From: Antarcticirhabdus aurantiaca
GTDB taxonomy: Bacteria > Pseudomonadota > Alphaproteobacteria > Rhizobiales > Rhizobiaceae
Assembly: GCF_009765365.1 (NCBI RefSeq)
Contig: NZ_VTOM01000024.1
Location: forward strand, 1-64,000
Direction: 5' to 3'
Length of the DNA: 64,000 nt
Position numbers and translations under genes: made by a program. The notes beneath the pieces are model-generated. The model searched no databases. It saw only the letters and a program-made list of their open reading frames with translations, and was not told the origin of the DNA. Below, piece after piece: positions 34,071-45,702 of the stretch; positions within the stretch are counted from its first letter, which is position 1; each line of letters begins with the position of its first letter.

Positions 34071-34521
34071 ATCGGCCGTCCGAGAGGCCCGTCATGCCGA
34101 GCCTCGCCGTAGCCTACCTTCGAATGGCCATCGGAGAGGGCTGCATGCGACGTGGCATGGCAGGAGCTTCCCTTCGAACCAATCGGCGGGGCGCGTCCCC
34201 AGCCCGCTGCCGGGCGGAAAACGCATCCGGCCTCGGGAGAGCCCGTTCCGCGGCACGCGCCGTCCACGTCCGCAGGCATCGCTTTTCCCTCCTCCTCCGC
34301 GACGACGGCGGAATCCGTCCGGCTTGCCGTCACGGCGATGCCTGGACCGAGGTCCTCGGCCCGAAAGGGCTCGAGCAGTCATCGACGGGTGCCGCGAGGG
34401 GCCTGTAGCTCGCGGGCGGACGAACCCTCGCACCGCGGGCGGTCCGAGAAGATCCTTCCAAGCTCCCCGGACGAAGCGGCGGGGCCGCCCGTGATCCGCT
34501 ACCGACACACGTGCGGCGCGG
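34071..34521. other. Intergenic region between hipA and cusA
   Basis: About 450 bases between converging genes. I see no credible gene, hairpin or repeat of note. Confidence 0.4.
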
Positions 34522-37500
34522 TCACGTGGCTTCCACCTCCCGACCGGTCGCATGGTCGCCCGATCCCTCGGTCGCCGACGTGCTTGCAGCCAGGTTCCAC
34601 CCCTTCACGAGCCCGAAGACCGCGGGAATCACGACCAGCGTCAGAACGGTCGAGGACACCATGCCCCCGATCATCGGCACGGCGATCCGCTGCATGATCT
34701 CGGACCCGGCGCCGTGGCTCCAGAGGATCGGCAGGAGCCCCGCCATGATGGCGACCACCGTCATCATCTTCGGCCTCACGCGCTCCACCGCGCCGACCAT
34801 GATCGCCTCGCGCAGCGCCTCGCGGTCGAACGGCCGCCCCGAGGCCAGCCGGGCCGCCCTCACCTCGGCCACCGCGTGCTGGAGGTAGACCAGCATGATC
34901 ACCCCCGTTTCCGCGGCGACGCCGGACAGGGCGATGAACCCGACCGCGACGGCGACCGACATGTTGAAGCCGAGCCACCACATGAGCCAGACGCCACCGA
35001 CGACGGCGAAGGGCAGCGACAGCATGACGATCAGCGTCTCCGTCAGGGCCCGGAAGTTCAGGTACAGGAGGAGGAAGATGATCGCGAGCGTGAGCGGAAC
35101 GACGACCGCGAGGCGCGCCTCGGCCCGCTCGAGGTATTCGAACTGGCCGCTCCAGGCGACCCGGTAGCCCGGCGGCAGCCGCACCTGGTCCCTGACGGCA
35201 GCCTGCGCTTCGCGCACGTAGCCGCCGAGGTCGCGCCCCGCGATGTCGACGAAGACGTAGACGGCGAGCTGGCCGTTCTCCGTCCGGATCGACGTCGCGC
35301 CCCGCGTCGTCTCCACCTTCGCCACGTCGCCGACCGGGACGCTCCCGCCGCCGGGCAAGGGTACCTGGACGCTACTCGCCACGGACACCGGGTCGGAGCG
35401 CGCCTCGCGGGGATAACGGACGACGACAGCGTACCGCTCCCTGCCCTCGACCGTCGTCGTGACGGTCTCCGCGCCGAGCGCGGTGGCGATCGTGTCCTGG
35501 ACGTCGCCGACCGACAGGCCGTAGCGGCCGAGCGCGGTCCTGTCCGGCACGATGTCGAGGAAGTAGCCCCCGATCACCCGCTCGGCGTAGGCGCTCGACG
35601 TGCCCGGCACGGTCTTGAGGACCGTCTCGATCCGGCGGGAGACCGCCTCCATCTCGGTCAGATCGGTGCCGAAGACCTTCACGCCGACGGGCGTGCGGAT
35701 GCCCGTCGACAACATGTCGATGCGGGCGCGGATCGGCATCGTCCACGCGTTGGAGACCCCGGGAAACTGCAGCGCGGCGTCCATCTCCCGCTTCAGGCTC
35801 TCGAGCGTCGTGCCCGGCCGCCACTCCTCGCGGGGCTTCAGGTCGATCAGCGTCTCGAACATCTCCGTCGGCGCCGGGTCGGTGGCGGTGAGCGCCCGTC
35901 CCGCCTTGCCGTAGACCGACTGGACCTCGGGGAAGGACCGGATGATGCGGTCCTGCGTCTGGAGGAGTTCGGCCGCCTTGGTGACCGACAGGCCAGGCAG
36001 GGTCGTCGGCATGTACATCAGCGTCCCCTCGTCGAGGTCCGGCATGAACTCCGAGCCGAGCTGGCGTGCCGGCCAGACCGAGACGGCGAGGATGCCGACC
36101 GCGAGGAGGATCGTCGGGACCTTGGCGCGCAGGACCAGCGCGATGACCGGACGGTAGAGGGCGATGAGGATTCGGTTCACCGGGTTCCGGTGCTCGGGCA
36201 CGATCCGGCCGCGCACGAACAGCACCATCAGCGCCGGGACGAGGGTGATCGACAGGAGCGCCGCCGCCGCCATCGCGAAGGTCTTGGTGAAGGCGAGCGG
36301 GCCGAAGAGCCGGCCTTCCTGCGACTCCAGCGTGAAGATCGGCAGGAAGGACACCGTGATGACGAGGAGGCTGAAGAACAGCGCCGGGCCGACCTCGCTC
36401 GCGGCCTCGACGAGGATCTCCAGCCTGGGCTTCCCGGGCGGTGCCCGCTCGAGGTGCTTGTGGGCGTTCTCGATCATGACGATGGCCGCGTCGATCATCG
36501 CGCCGACCGCGATGGCGATGCCCCCCAGGCTCATGATGTTCGAGCCCAGCCCCGTCAGCTTCATGGCGGCGAAGGCCATGAGGATGCCGACGGGAAGCAT
36601 GAGGATGGCGACGAGCGCGCTCCTGAGGTGCAGGAGGAACACGACGCAGACCAGCGCCACGATGAGGCTCTCCTCGAGCAGCGTCCCCTTCAGGGTCTCG
36701 ATGGCACGGCCGATGAGCTGGGAGCGGTCGTAGACGGGAACGATCGAGGTGCCCTCGGGGAGGCTCGGGAGCACCTCTGCGATCCTCGCCTTCACGTCGT
36801 CGATGACGTCGAGGGCGTTGGCGCCGTAGCGCTGGAGCACGATGCCGCTCGCGACCTCGCCCTCGCCGTCGAGTTCGGCGATGCCCCGGCGCTCGTCCGA
36901 CGTCGTCTCGACGCGGGCGACGTCGCGAAGGCGCAGCGGGACGCCGGCCTCGCTCATGAGGACGACGTCGCCGATGTCCTCGACGCCGCGCAGGTAGCCG
37001 CGGCCGCGGACCATGTACTCGGTCTCGGTCAGCTCGATCGTGCGGCCGCCGACGTCCTTGTTGCTCGCCGCGACCGCCTTTCGGATCATGTCGAGGGTCA
37101 CGCCCTGCGCCCGCATGCGGTTGGGGTCGACCACCACGGCGTACTGCTTCACGAACCCGCCGACGCTGGCGACCTCGGCGACCCCGTCGGCGTCGGATAT
37201 CGCGAAGCGCACTACCCAGTCCTGGAGCGAGCGCAGTTCGGCGAGCGTCCTTTCCTTGGCGACGACGGCGTACTGGTAGACCCAGCCGACGCCCGTCGCG
37301 TCCGGTCCGAGGGTCGGGCTGACGCCCGCGGGAAGGCGGCGGGCGGCCCCGTTCAGGAACTCCAGGACGCGGCTCCTGGCGAAGTAGGGATCGGTCCCGT
37401 CCTCGAAGATGACGTAGACGAAGGACACGCCGAAGAACGAGAAGCCGCGCACGACCTTCGACTTCGGCACGGTCAGCATGGCCGTCGTGAGCGGGAACGT

Positions 37501-37695
37501 CACCTGGTCCTCGACCACCTGGGGCGCTTGCCCCGGATATTCGGTGTAGACGATGACCTGCACGTCCGAGAGATCGGGGATCGCGTCGAGGGGCAGAGTC
37601 CTCAGGGCGTGCAGGCCCGCGAGGATCGCGAAGACCGTCCCGACGAGGACGAGGACGACGTTGCGCGCCGACCAGGCGATGACGCCGGGGATCAT
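34522..37695 (-). CDS. cusA: Heavy-metal RND transporter, copper/silver type (CusA)
   Basis: Inner-membrane proton-driven pump exporting Cu(I)/Ag(I) through CusB and an outer-membrane channel. A 1,057-residue protein with twelve membrane helices in two halves. The HME-RND motif GAMIDAAIVMIENAHK is intact in transmembrane helix 4. Methionine pairs in the porter domain support a Cu(I) substrate, as in CusA rather than CzcA. It overlaps cusB by four bases. A complete-looking gene of normal length. Confidence 0.95.
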   Translation of the reverse strand: MIPGVIAWSARNVVLVLVGTVFAILAGLHALRTLPLDAIPDLSDVQVIVYTEYPGQAPQVVEDQVTFPLTTAMLTVPKSKVVRGFSFFGVSFVYVIFEDGTDPYFARSRVLEFLNGAARRLPAGVSPTLGPDATGVGWVYQYAVVAKERTLAELRSLQDWVVRFAISDADGVAEVASVGGFVKQYAVVVDPNRMRAQGVTLDMIRKAVAASNKDVGGRTIELTETEYMVRGRGYLRGVEDIGDVVLMSEAGVPLRLRDVARVETTSDERRGIAELDGEGEVASGIVLQRYGANALDVIDDVKARIAEVLPSLPEGTSIVPVYDRSQLIGRAIETLKGTLLEESLIVALVCVVFLLHLRSALVAILMLPVGILMAFAAMKLTGLGSNIMSLGGIAIAVGAMIDAAIVMIENAHKHLERAPPGKPRLEILVEAASEVGPALFFSLLVITVSFLPIFTLESQEGRLFGPLAFTKTFAMAAAALLSITLVPALMVLFVRGRIVPEHRNPVNRILIALYRPVIALVLRAKVPTILLAVGILAVSVWPARQLGSEFMPDLDEGTLMYMPTTLPGLSVTKAAELLQTQDRIIRSFPEVQSVYGKAGRALTATDPAPTEMFETLIDLKPREEWRPGTTLESLKREMDAALQFPGVSNAWTMPIRARIDMLSTGIRTPVGVKVFGTDLTEMEAVSRRIETVLKTVPGTSSAYAERVIGGYFLDIVPDRTALGRYGLSVGDVQDTIATALGAETVTTTVEGRERYAVVVRYPREARSDPVSVASSVQVPLPGGGSVPVGDVAKVETTRGATSIRTENGQLAVYVFVDIAGRDLGGYVREAQAAVRDQVRLPPGYRVAWSGQFEYLERAEARLAVVVPLTLAIIFLLLYLNFRALTETLIVMLSLPFAVVGGVWLMWWLGFNMSVAVAVGFIALSGVAAETGVIMLVYLQHAVAEVRAARLASGRPFDREALREAIMVGAVERVRPKMMTVVAIMAGLLPILWSHGAGSEIMQRIAVPMIGGMVSSTVLTLVVIPAVFGLVKGWNLAASTSATEGSGDHATGREVEAT

Positions 37696-39179
37696 GGGCG
37701 GACCTCCCCCTCGCCGGCGGGCGCCGCGAGCGTGGCCAAGGCGGCCTTGAGGTTGCTTTCGGCGTCGATCAGGAAGTTCGCGCCGACGACGACGCGGTCG
37801 CCCTCCGCGACCCCTTCGGCGATCTCCGTGAAAAGCTCCCCACGCGTGCCCACCTCCACGGCCCGCGGCTCGAAGCGGCCCTCGCCCCGGTCGAAGATCA
37901 CGACGCGGCGGCTGCCGGAGTCGAGGATCGCCTCGTTGGGCACGGCGACGACGGGCGCGGCGGACCCGCCGTCGATGGCGACGTCCGCGTACATGCCGGG
38001 CAGCAGCAGTCCGTCACGGTTGTCGACCGCGATCCTCACCCTGACGCTGCGCGTGGCCGCGGCGACTTGCGGGTAGACGAGGTCGACGACGCCCTCGAGG
38101 GTCGTGCCCGGCCGGCTCGTCGGGATGATCGCGGCGGCCGAGCCCAAGCGCACGTCGGCGACCTGGCTCTCGGGCACGTCGGCGACGACCCAGACTGTCG
38201 AGATGTCCGCGAGGCGGAACAGGACGTCGCCGGCCTTCGCCATCATCCCGCGCACCGCCGACCGCTCGAGGACGACACCGTCCTGCGGGGCGGTCCAGAC
38301 CATCGAGCGCGGCACCTTGCCCGTCCGCTCGATCTCGCGGATCGCGGCTTCGGGAACGTCGAGGTTCTCGAGGCGCAGCCTCGCTCCTCCGCCGGCCTTG
38401 GGGGCCCCGCTCTTCAGCTCGATGACGAGCTGCGCGCCCGCCGCCGCCATCTCCGGCGAGTACAGCCTCGCCAGCGGCGCGCCCTTCCCCACCGCGCCCC
38501 CCGTGGTGACGTCGGCGACCTCCTCGACGAAGGCGTCCGCCCGGGTCGTCACCACCGAGATCCGGCGCTCGTCCAGTTCGACGACGCCCGGAACGCGGAG
38601 CGGCCGGGAGACGCTCCGCCGTTCCACGACCTCGGTACGCACTCCCGTCCTCTGGACCCGTCCCGGCGAGATCCTGACGATCCCCGCGTCCTCCTCGGGG
38701 CCGTTGTAGACCGGGATGTAGTCCATCCCCATCGAATCCTTCTTCGGCACCGGGGAGGTGTCCGGCAGTCCCATGGGGTTGCGGTAGTAGAGGACCTTCC
38801 TCGCGGCGGCTTCGGCCGCCGTCGCGGTGTTCGCCGGCTCGGGCGCCGCCGCGGTGCCGTCGCTTCCGACGGGGACGGGGACATAGTCGCGACCGTCCGC
38901 GGTCCTCGTCGGTCCCGCGGAATAGAAGGGCTTGCCGTCCGGGTCGCGATAGTACGCGACCGGACCTGCCGCCGCTGCGACGTCCGGCGGTTCGGCCGAC
39001 GCGTCGGTTCCCGCTGCCGCGGCCGTCGTCGGGGCGGGCGAGGAGACGATGTCGTCGGCCAGGAAGGGCAGCGTCGCGGCGAGCACCGCGAGATCCGGAC
39101 GACCGAGGCCGAGCCAATAGCCTCCGCCCCCCGCCGCGGCGACCGCGGCGAGGGACAGGCCCAGGAGAAGGGATCTCAT
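37692..39179 (-). CDS. cusB: RND periplasmic adaptor CusB with two N-terminal heavy-metal-binding domains
   Basis: Membrane-fusion protein linking CusA to the outer-membrane channel. A 495-residue HlyD-family protein with an N-terminal membrane anchor. Residues 76-103 and 130-158 are two copies of the heavy-metal-binding domain (the second, LYYRNPMGLPDTSPVPKKDSMGMDYIPVY, keeps Met/Tyr motifs; the first, YYRDPDGKPFYSAGP, has lost its Met residues). The rest shows the barrel-sandwich and helical-hairpin regions. Its start overlaps the stop of the upstream FixH-like gene (TGATG). Confidence 0.93.
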   Translation of the reverse strand: MRSLLLGLSLAAVAAAGGGGYWLGLGRPDLAVLAATLPFLADDIVSSPAPTTAAAAGTDASAEPPDVAAAAGPVAYYRDPDGKPFYSAGPTRTADGRDYVPVPVGSDGTAAAPEPANTATAAEAAARKVLYYRNPMGLPDTSPVPKKDSMGMDYIPVYNGPEEDAGIVRISPGRVQRTGVRTEVVERRSVSRPLRVPGVVELDERRISVVTTRADAFVEEVADVTTGGAVGKGAPLARLYSPEMAAAGAQLVIELKSGAPKAGGGARLRLENLDVPEAAIREIERTGKVPRSMVWTAPQDGVVLERSAVRGMMAKAGDVLFRLADISTVWVVADVPESQVADVRLGSAAAIIPTSRPGTTLEGVVDLVYPQVAAATRSVRVRIAVDNRDGLLLPGMYADVAIDGGSAAPVVAVPNEAILDSGSRRVVIFDRGEGRFEPRAVEVGTRGELFTEIAEGVAEGDRVVVGANFLIDAESNLKAALATLAAPAGEGEVRP

Positions 39180-39583
39180 CAGTCGGCGGCCTTCAGGACC
39201 AGCTCGTCGCGGAGGGTTCCCTCCTCGCCCTGCACCTTGGCGCCCAGCGAGATCCGCCAGCCGCCCGCCATGACGAAGTTGCCCTTCAGCTCGTAGACGC
39301 CCGGCTCGCCGGACGGGACGACCTCGACGGGCGCCGTCATCGTCTCCATGCCGTCCGGCGCCATGTCGAGGCGGGTCTCGAAGATGACCGCGTCGGAAAC
39401 CGTCCCGCCCGTCCGCTTGTCGACGAGCCTGACGCGGAAGGGAACCGACTGGCCGGTCGCGACCGTGTCGTTCACGAGCTGGAACTCGTAGTCGGACATC
39501 GCGGCGGACGCACCGCCCGCGAGACCGGTCCACAGGCATGCCGCGAGCGCCGCGGCCGCGGCGCGCTTCTTGAGATCGTTCAT
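39179..39583 (-). CDS. FixH-like/YtkA-like secreted protein
   Basis: A 134-residue exported protein (signal AACLWTGLAGGASA) with an immunoglobulin-like beta-sandwich. The hallmark segments are FQLVNDTVATGQSVPFRVRLVD, GGTVSDAVIF and EPGVYELKGNFVMAGGWRISLGA, matching the YtkA/FixH-like family often found in cus operons. Probably helps load or fold copper proteins in the periplasm. The coupling to cusB supports a role in that complex. Confidence 0.8.
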   Translation of the reverse strand: MNDLKKRAAAAALAACLWTGLAGGASAAMSDYEFQLVNDTVATGQSVPFRVRLVDKRTGGTVSDAVIFETRLDMAPDGMETMTAPVEVVPSGEPGVYELKGNFVMAGGWRISLGAKVQGEEGTLRDELVLKAAD

Positions 39584-39710
39584 GTGTTCGAGATCCTGAT
39601 CTTCGGCCGGGGCGACGAGCCGCACGGCCGCACGGCGCATGCCGTGACGTTCCATGTGTCCTGGGATCCAGGAGACGATTCGGGCGGCGCGGGAGGCCGC
39701 CGTGGGACGG

Positions 39711-40145
39711 TCAGGTTCTCGGAGGACGGGGCGGCGGCCTTCGGTCGAGCGAAACGAGGGCCGGACCGTTCCCGGTGCGGAAGGACGTCGCGGCGCAGTC
39801 CGGCCGGGTCAGGTCCGAGTTGATCGCCGGACCGGCGGGAATGCACTGCGTCGTGCAGGCGGTCGTCCACCGGCACGTCGGCTTCGACGTGGGAGCCGGA
39901 GCCTCATCCCCGGCTTCGGGACAGCACGGCATCGCGCCGGGCACGGCCATGCCTTGCATGGCCTGCCCATCCGTCGAGGGCATGTCCATCGCCGCCATGT
40001 CCATGGACGGCACGTCCGCGGAAGACGAAGCGGTCGCCACGGCGCCAGGCTCCGCCGACGCCATGGCGTCGGCGACCGGCATGAAAGCCAGCGCGGCGAC
40101 GATCATGCTCGCGAGGAAACCTCTGAGGCGGGACGCTCTTCTCAC
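39711..40145 (-). CDS. CopL-like secreted Met/Cys-rich protein
   Basis: A 144-residue exported protein with a hydrophobic N-terminal signal, a methionine-rich stretch (SMDMAAMDMPSTDGQAMQGMAV) and several cysteines (CCPEAG, CRWTTACTTQC), suited to Cu(I) binding. It is one of five CopL-like small secreted proteins in the island. Minus strand, between yqaA and the FixH-like gene, in the copA1 unit. Confidence 0.7.
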   Translation of the reverse strand: MRRASRLRGFLASMIVAALAFMPVADAMASAEPGAVATASSSADVPSMDMAAMDMPSTDGQAMQGMAVPGAMPCCPEAGDEAPAPTSKPTCRWTTACTTQCIPAGPAINSDLTRPDCAATSFRTGNGPALVSLDRRPPPRPPRT

Positions 40146-40223
40146 GACGACATCATGCCAGTTCGCGACTTGGAGGGGAAGCGCACCCTGGCGACGGGAG
40201 AACGCGTCGTCGGCCGGCCGCTG

Positions 40224-40670
40224 TCACGTGCGGGAAACCGCGATGGCGATGGCGAGGTAGCGCGCCAGCTTCCCGACGGCGACCAGAGGCACGAACACCC
40301 GAAGATCGACCCTCGACATCCCCGCCACGACGGTGATCGCGTCGCCGACGACCGGCACCCAGGCGAACAGCAGCGAGGGCGTCCCGAACCTCGCGAAGGC
40401 GCGGCCCGCCCGGTCGAGCTGCTTCGCGGACACGGGGAACCACCTGCGTCCGCTCAGGTGGAGGAGGAACCGGCCGCAGTACCAGTTCGCGACGGAACCC
40501 AGCGTGTTCCCGGTCGTCGCGACCGCGAGAAGCGTCGGCAGTTCCACCGCGCCCGAGACGAGGAGGCCGGCGAAGAGGACCTCCGAGGCCCCGGGCAGGA
40601 CGGTCGCCGACAGGAACGCGGCCCAGAACATGCCGAGAAGCGCCGATGCCAGGCCGGGATCCCAGGTCAC
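40224..40670 (-). CDS. yqaA: YqaA family membrane protein (DedA-like superfamily)
   Basis: A 148-residue inner-membrane protein with three to four hydrophobic segments and the VTT/SNARE-associated signature (PGASEVLFAGLLVSG, then NTLGSVANWYCGRFLL, later PVVGDAITVVAG). Starts with GTG. Homologues keep membrane integrity and affect metal tolerance; a direct role in copper is inferred from the position between copA1 and the cus genes. Confidence 0.75.
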   Translation of the reverse strand: MTWDPGLASALLGMFWAAFLSATVLPGASEVLFAGLLVSGAVELPTLLAVATTGNTLGSVANWYCGRFLLHLSGRRWFPVSAKQLDRAGRAFARFGTPSLLFAWVPVVGDAITVVAGMSRVDLRVFVPLVAVGKLARYLAIAIAVSRT

Positions 40671-40752
40671 CGTGCGTCCGGCGCCGCGTCGCGCTTGGAC
40701 AGCTCTGCCGTGGCCGCCATTCCCGCGGATCCGCGCCTTGCCTTGCCATCGC

Positions 40753-43203
<2,451 letters not shown>

Positions 43204-43319
43204 GGTTCACCTGCCCCGCTTGTCGGCCGATCTTGCCGGACTCGGGTCGCGTCGTGGCGCCTCGGCCAAACGGATCCCGGTCGGCCCGTCGTCCGACGCC
43301 GATTTCCCCCAGATTGCCG

Positions 43320-43342
43320 CTTCCAACCGTTGGAAGGTCAAG
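43320..43342 (-). promoter_or_regulatory. CueR-type operator-promoter of copA1
   Basis: Minus strand: TTGACC followed by the dyad CCTTCCAACGGTTGGAAG and, 19 bases after the -35, CAATCT as a fair -10. Near-identical to the other three boxes. The distorted spacer is the CueR/MerR hallmark. Confidence 0.92.
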
Positions 43343-43431
43343 CACGCCACTGTCGGATTTCTCCCGCGGTTTCGGCAGGTTCGACCAAGCCTTGTGAAAG
43401 GTGTCGTCCTTCGGTGGCGCAATGGTACGCC

Positions 43432-43463
43432 GTTCCACAAAACGGTGGCGACATGGGTGGAAC
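43432..43463 (+). promoter_or_regulatory. Possible operator upstream of the plus-strand copper genes
   Basis: GTTCCAC (43432) and GTGGAAC (43457) face each other across 18 bases, between the CueR box and the start of the plus-strand gene at 43512. It may be the operator of that unit, but no regulator is identified. Confidence 0.3.
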
Positions 43464-43511
43464 TTCCCGAATCCTGACTACTTCTCCCAACGTCCGGATG
43501 CGGAATTGGAT

Positions 43512-43904
43512 ATGTCGGCGACGCTCATCCGAAAGATGGTCATGATCCTGTCGTTCGTTGCCGTGGCCGCCTTCGCGGGTCACGGCACGGCGATGGCGGG
43601 CATGGATCTCCGCTCGCCGGCCTCCTTCAACCCGGCAGCGGGGCACCACGACCGCGCCGCCTCTCCGCATCACGACGTAGGCGACCGTCAAGACACGGGC
43701 GGCGACCACCACGGCACGGGTGGCGAAGCCGCGAAGCACGGATCCATGTCCTGCTGCGGAAAGTCTTGTACCTCCATACTGCCGTTCCCGCTCGGCCCGG
43801 ACGCGAGGTCGGAGGCGACCATCCGCCTCGCTCCCCTCCCGACCGTTGTCGAACGCGAAGGCATCGAGCCCGCCGGCCCGCGGCGGCCGCCACGGGCCGC
43901 CTGA
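43512..43904 (+). CDS. CopL-like secreted His/Cys-rich protein
   Basis: A 130-residue exported protein with a signal (MILSFVAVAAFAGHGTAMAG), a His/Asp-rich mature part (HHDRAASPHHDVGDRQDTGGDHHG) and a MSCCGKSCTS motif. The upstream frame from 43401 adds only unlikely residues. Placed before the Csp3-like gene, it fits a role in binding copper in the periplasm. Confidence 0.7.
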   Translation: MSATLIRKMVMILSFVAVAAFAGHGTAMAGMDLRSPASFNPAAGHHDRAASPHHDVGDRQDTGGDHHGTGGEAAKHGSMSCCGKSCTSILPFPLGPDARSEATIRLAPLPTVVEREGIEPAGPRRPPRAA

Positions 43905-44105
43905 AGCGTTCGGGGTTCCGAGAGCCGGAACCGGAGCCCTGTTCCGATCTCCGGTGAAAGTTCGGGCCCGGCGCAGGCCGGCGCGGCCGGACCGACGCAC
44001 TGCCATCTTCCGTCACACGTACCAACGAGGCGTCGCCGTGTCGGGGTCGGGCCGCAGTCGCGGTTCCGTACCTCGCCGCGGACACGTCCAACCGAGGAGA
44101 ACGAG

Positions 44106-44438
44106 ATGAACCATCTCTCCAACGAGATGCAGGCCTGCATCGACGAGTGCCTTGCCTGCTATCGGACCTGCCTGTCCATGGCGATGAACCACTGCCTCGA
44201 AGCAGGCGGGCCACACGTCGAGAAGGCGCACTTCACGCTCATGGCGGAGTGCGCGGAGATCTGCCGCACCTCGGCCCATTTCATGCTGATCGGGGGCGCC
44301 CACCACAAGCGGACCTGCGCCGTCTGCGCCGAGATCTGCGACGCGTGCGCCGCCGACTGCGAAAGGGTCGGCGACATGCAGGACTGCGTGGAGGCCTGCC
44401 GCCGCTGTGCGGAAAGCTGCCACAGGATGGCCGCCTAG
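44106..44438 (+). CDS. Four-helix-bundle copper-storage protein (Csp3-like, DUF326)
   Basis: A 110-residue cytosolic protein without a signal peptide. It has 16 cysteines by my count, in repeated CxxxC and CxxC spacings along amphipathic helices (ECLACYRTCLS, CAVCAEICDACAADC, CVEACRRCAESC). This is the layout of Csp proteins that store many Cu(I) ions inside a helical bundle, and the lack of a signal peptide matches cytosolic Csp3. It would buffer copper that escapes export. Followed by two DUF305 genes. Confidence 0.9.
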   Translation: MNHLSNEMQACIDECLACYRTCLSMAMNHCLEAGGPHVEKAHFTLMAECAEICRTSAHFMLIGGAHHKRTCAVCAEICDACAADCERVGDMQDCVEACRRCAESCHRMAA

Positions 44439-44537
44439 GCCGTCCCGGACCAGAGAGCCGCGAAGTCCGGCCGCGGCTTCCCATGCCGGACGCGACGGGG
44501 ATCCCGAAGGATCCGCGACTCTTCAAGGAGAACGATA

Positions 44538-45014
44538 ATGCGCAAGACCCTCATCCTTTCGGCCGCCCTGACCACCCTCGCCTTCGGCGCCGCCACCGCT
44601 CAGGAAAGCGGCTCGTCGATGCAGAACCATTCGGGCGGCTCGTCCATGTCGCAGGAGCAGGTGCAGCTTCCCGAAGCCTGCACCAAGGCGGCCGGCTCCA
44701 TGGACATGTCGTCCATGTCGGGCGCCATGGGTGGCATGATGTCCGGCGAGGGCAAGAGCGAGGTCGTCAAGGCGAACATGGACGCCATGATGAAGATGCA
44801 CATGCCGATGATGCAGGCGATGATGATCGAGGATCCCGACCTCGCCTTCAACTGCGGGATGATCGCCCACCATCAGGGCGCCATCGCCATGGCGGAGGTC
44901 GAGCTGAAGATGGGCAAGGACGAGGAGTCCAAGAAGATGGCTCAGAAGATCATCGACGACCAGAAGAAGGAGATCGAGGAGATGACGGCGTGGGTTTCCG
45001 AGCACGCCGGCTGA
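44538..45014 (+). CDS. Secreted DUF305 protein, Met/His-rich
   Basis: A 158-residue exported protein (signal ILSAALTTLAFGAATA). A methionine-rich segment (MDMSSMSGAMGGMMSG, then MMKMHMPMMQAMM) precedes the DUF305 core, whose motif MIAHHQGAIAMAE carries two His and one Met likely to bind metal. DUF305 proteins are common in copper and other metal-resistance loci. AAGGAG lies near the ATG. Probably in an operon with the Csp3-like gene. Confidence 0.88.
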   Translation: MRKTLILSAALTTLAFGAATAQESGSSMQNHSGGSSMSQEQVQLPEACTKAAGSMDMSSMSGAMGGMMSGEGKSEVVKANMDAMMKMHMPMMQAMMIEDPDLAFNCGMIAHHQGAIAMAEVELKMGKDEESKKMAQKIIDDQKKEIEEMTAWVSEHAG

Positions 45015-45104
45015 TCGCCATCCCCGCAACGACGTGAGGGAGCGGCCTCGACCGCTTCCCGATCCCCCTCGCGGTCCGCGAGGGGGAAACCCGGAGTCGA
45101 ACAG

Positions 45105-45617
45105 ATGTCCTACGCACGCTTCGCCGCGATGATCGCGACCTCCACGGTCGTGATGTTCGGCCTGATGTATCTCAACACCTACGCGCTGGACCACGTCTTC
45201 TACAGCCAGACGCGGACCTGGATGGCGGTCGTCATGGGGGCCGTCATGGCCCTGATCATGATGGGCTTCATGTGGTCGATGTATCGCAACAGGACCCTCA
45301 ACGCCGCCATCCTTGCGGCGAGCGTCGTGGTCTTCGCGGGCGCGCTCTGGCTCGTGCGGAGCCAGGAGACGGTCTACGACGTCGCCTACATGAAGGCGAT
45401 GATCCCGCACCACTCGATCGCCATCATGACGAGCGAGCGGGCCCACATCCGCGACCCGAGGGTCCGCAAGCTCGCCGACGAGATCATCGAGGCGCAGGTG
45501 CGGGAGATCGGCGAGATGGAGCGGCTGATCGCCGACCTCGAGGCCGACCCGCCGGCGTCCGGCGCGACCGACCTGCCCCCGGCGAACGGTTCGGCCGTGA
45601 CCGCCACGACCGACTGA
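45105..45617 (+). CDS. Membrane-anchored DUF305 protein
   Basis: A 170-residue inner-membrane protein with three hydrophobic segments in the first half (MIATSTVVMFGLMYL, MAVVMGAVMALIMMGFMW, AAILAASVVVFAGALWLV) and a periplasmic DUF305 domain with MKAMIPHHSIAIMTSERA. The paired His and Met in this motif are likely metal ligands. It is the membrane-bound partner of the soluble DUF305 protein 90 bases upstream. Confidence 0.85.
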   Translation: MSYARFAAMIATSTVVMFGLMYLNTYALDHVFYSQTRTWMAVVMGAVMALIMMGFMWSMYRNRTLNAAILAASVVVFAGALWLVRSQETVYDVAYMKAMIPHHSIAIMTSERAHIRDPRVRKLADEIIEAQVREIGEMERLIADLEADPPASGATDLPPANGSAVTATTD

Positions 45618-45702
45618 GACGAGGGCCGGACGCGCCTTCGGGCCGGGAACAGGTCGCCCACCCCACCCGGCTTTGCCGGCCGGAAAGGGCGGGCGACGTC
45701 GA

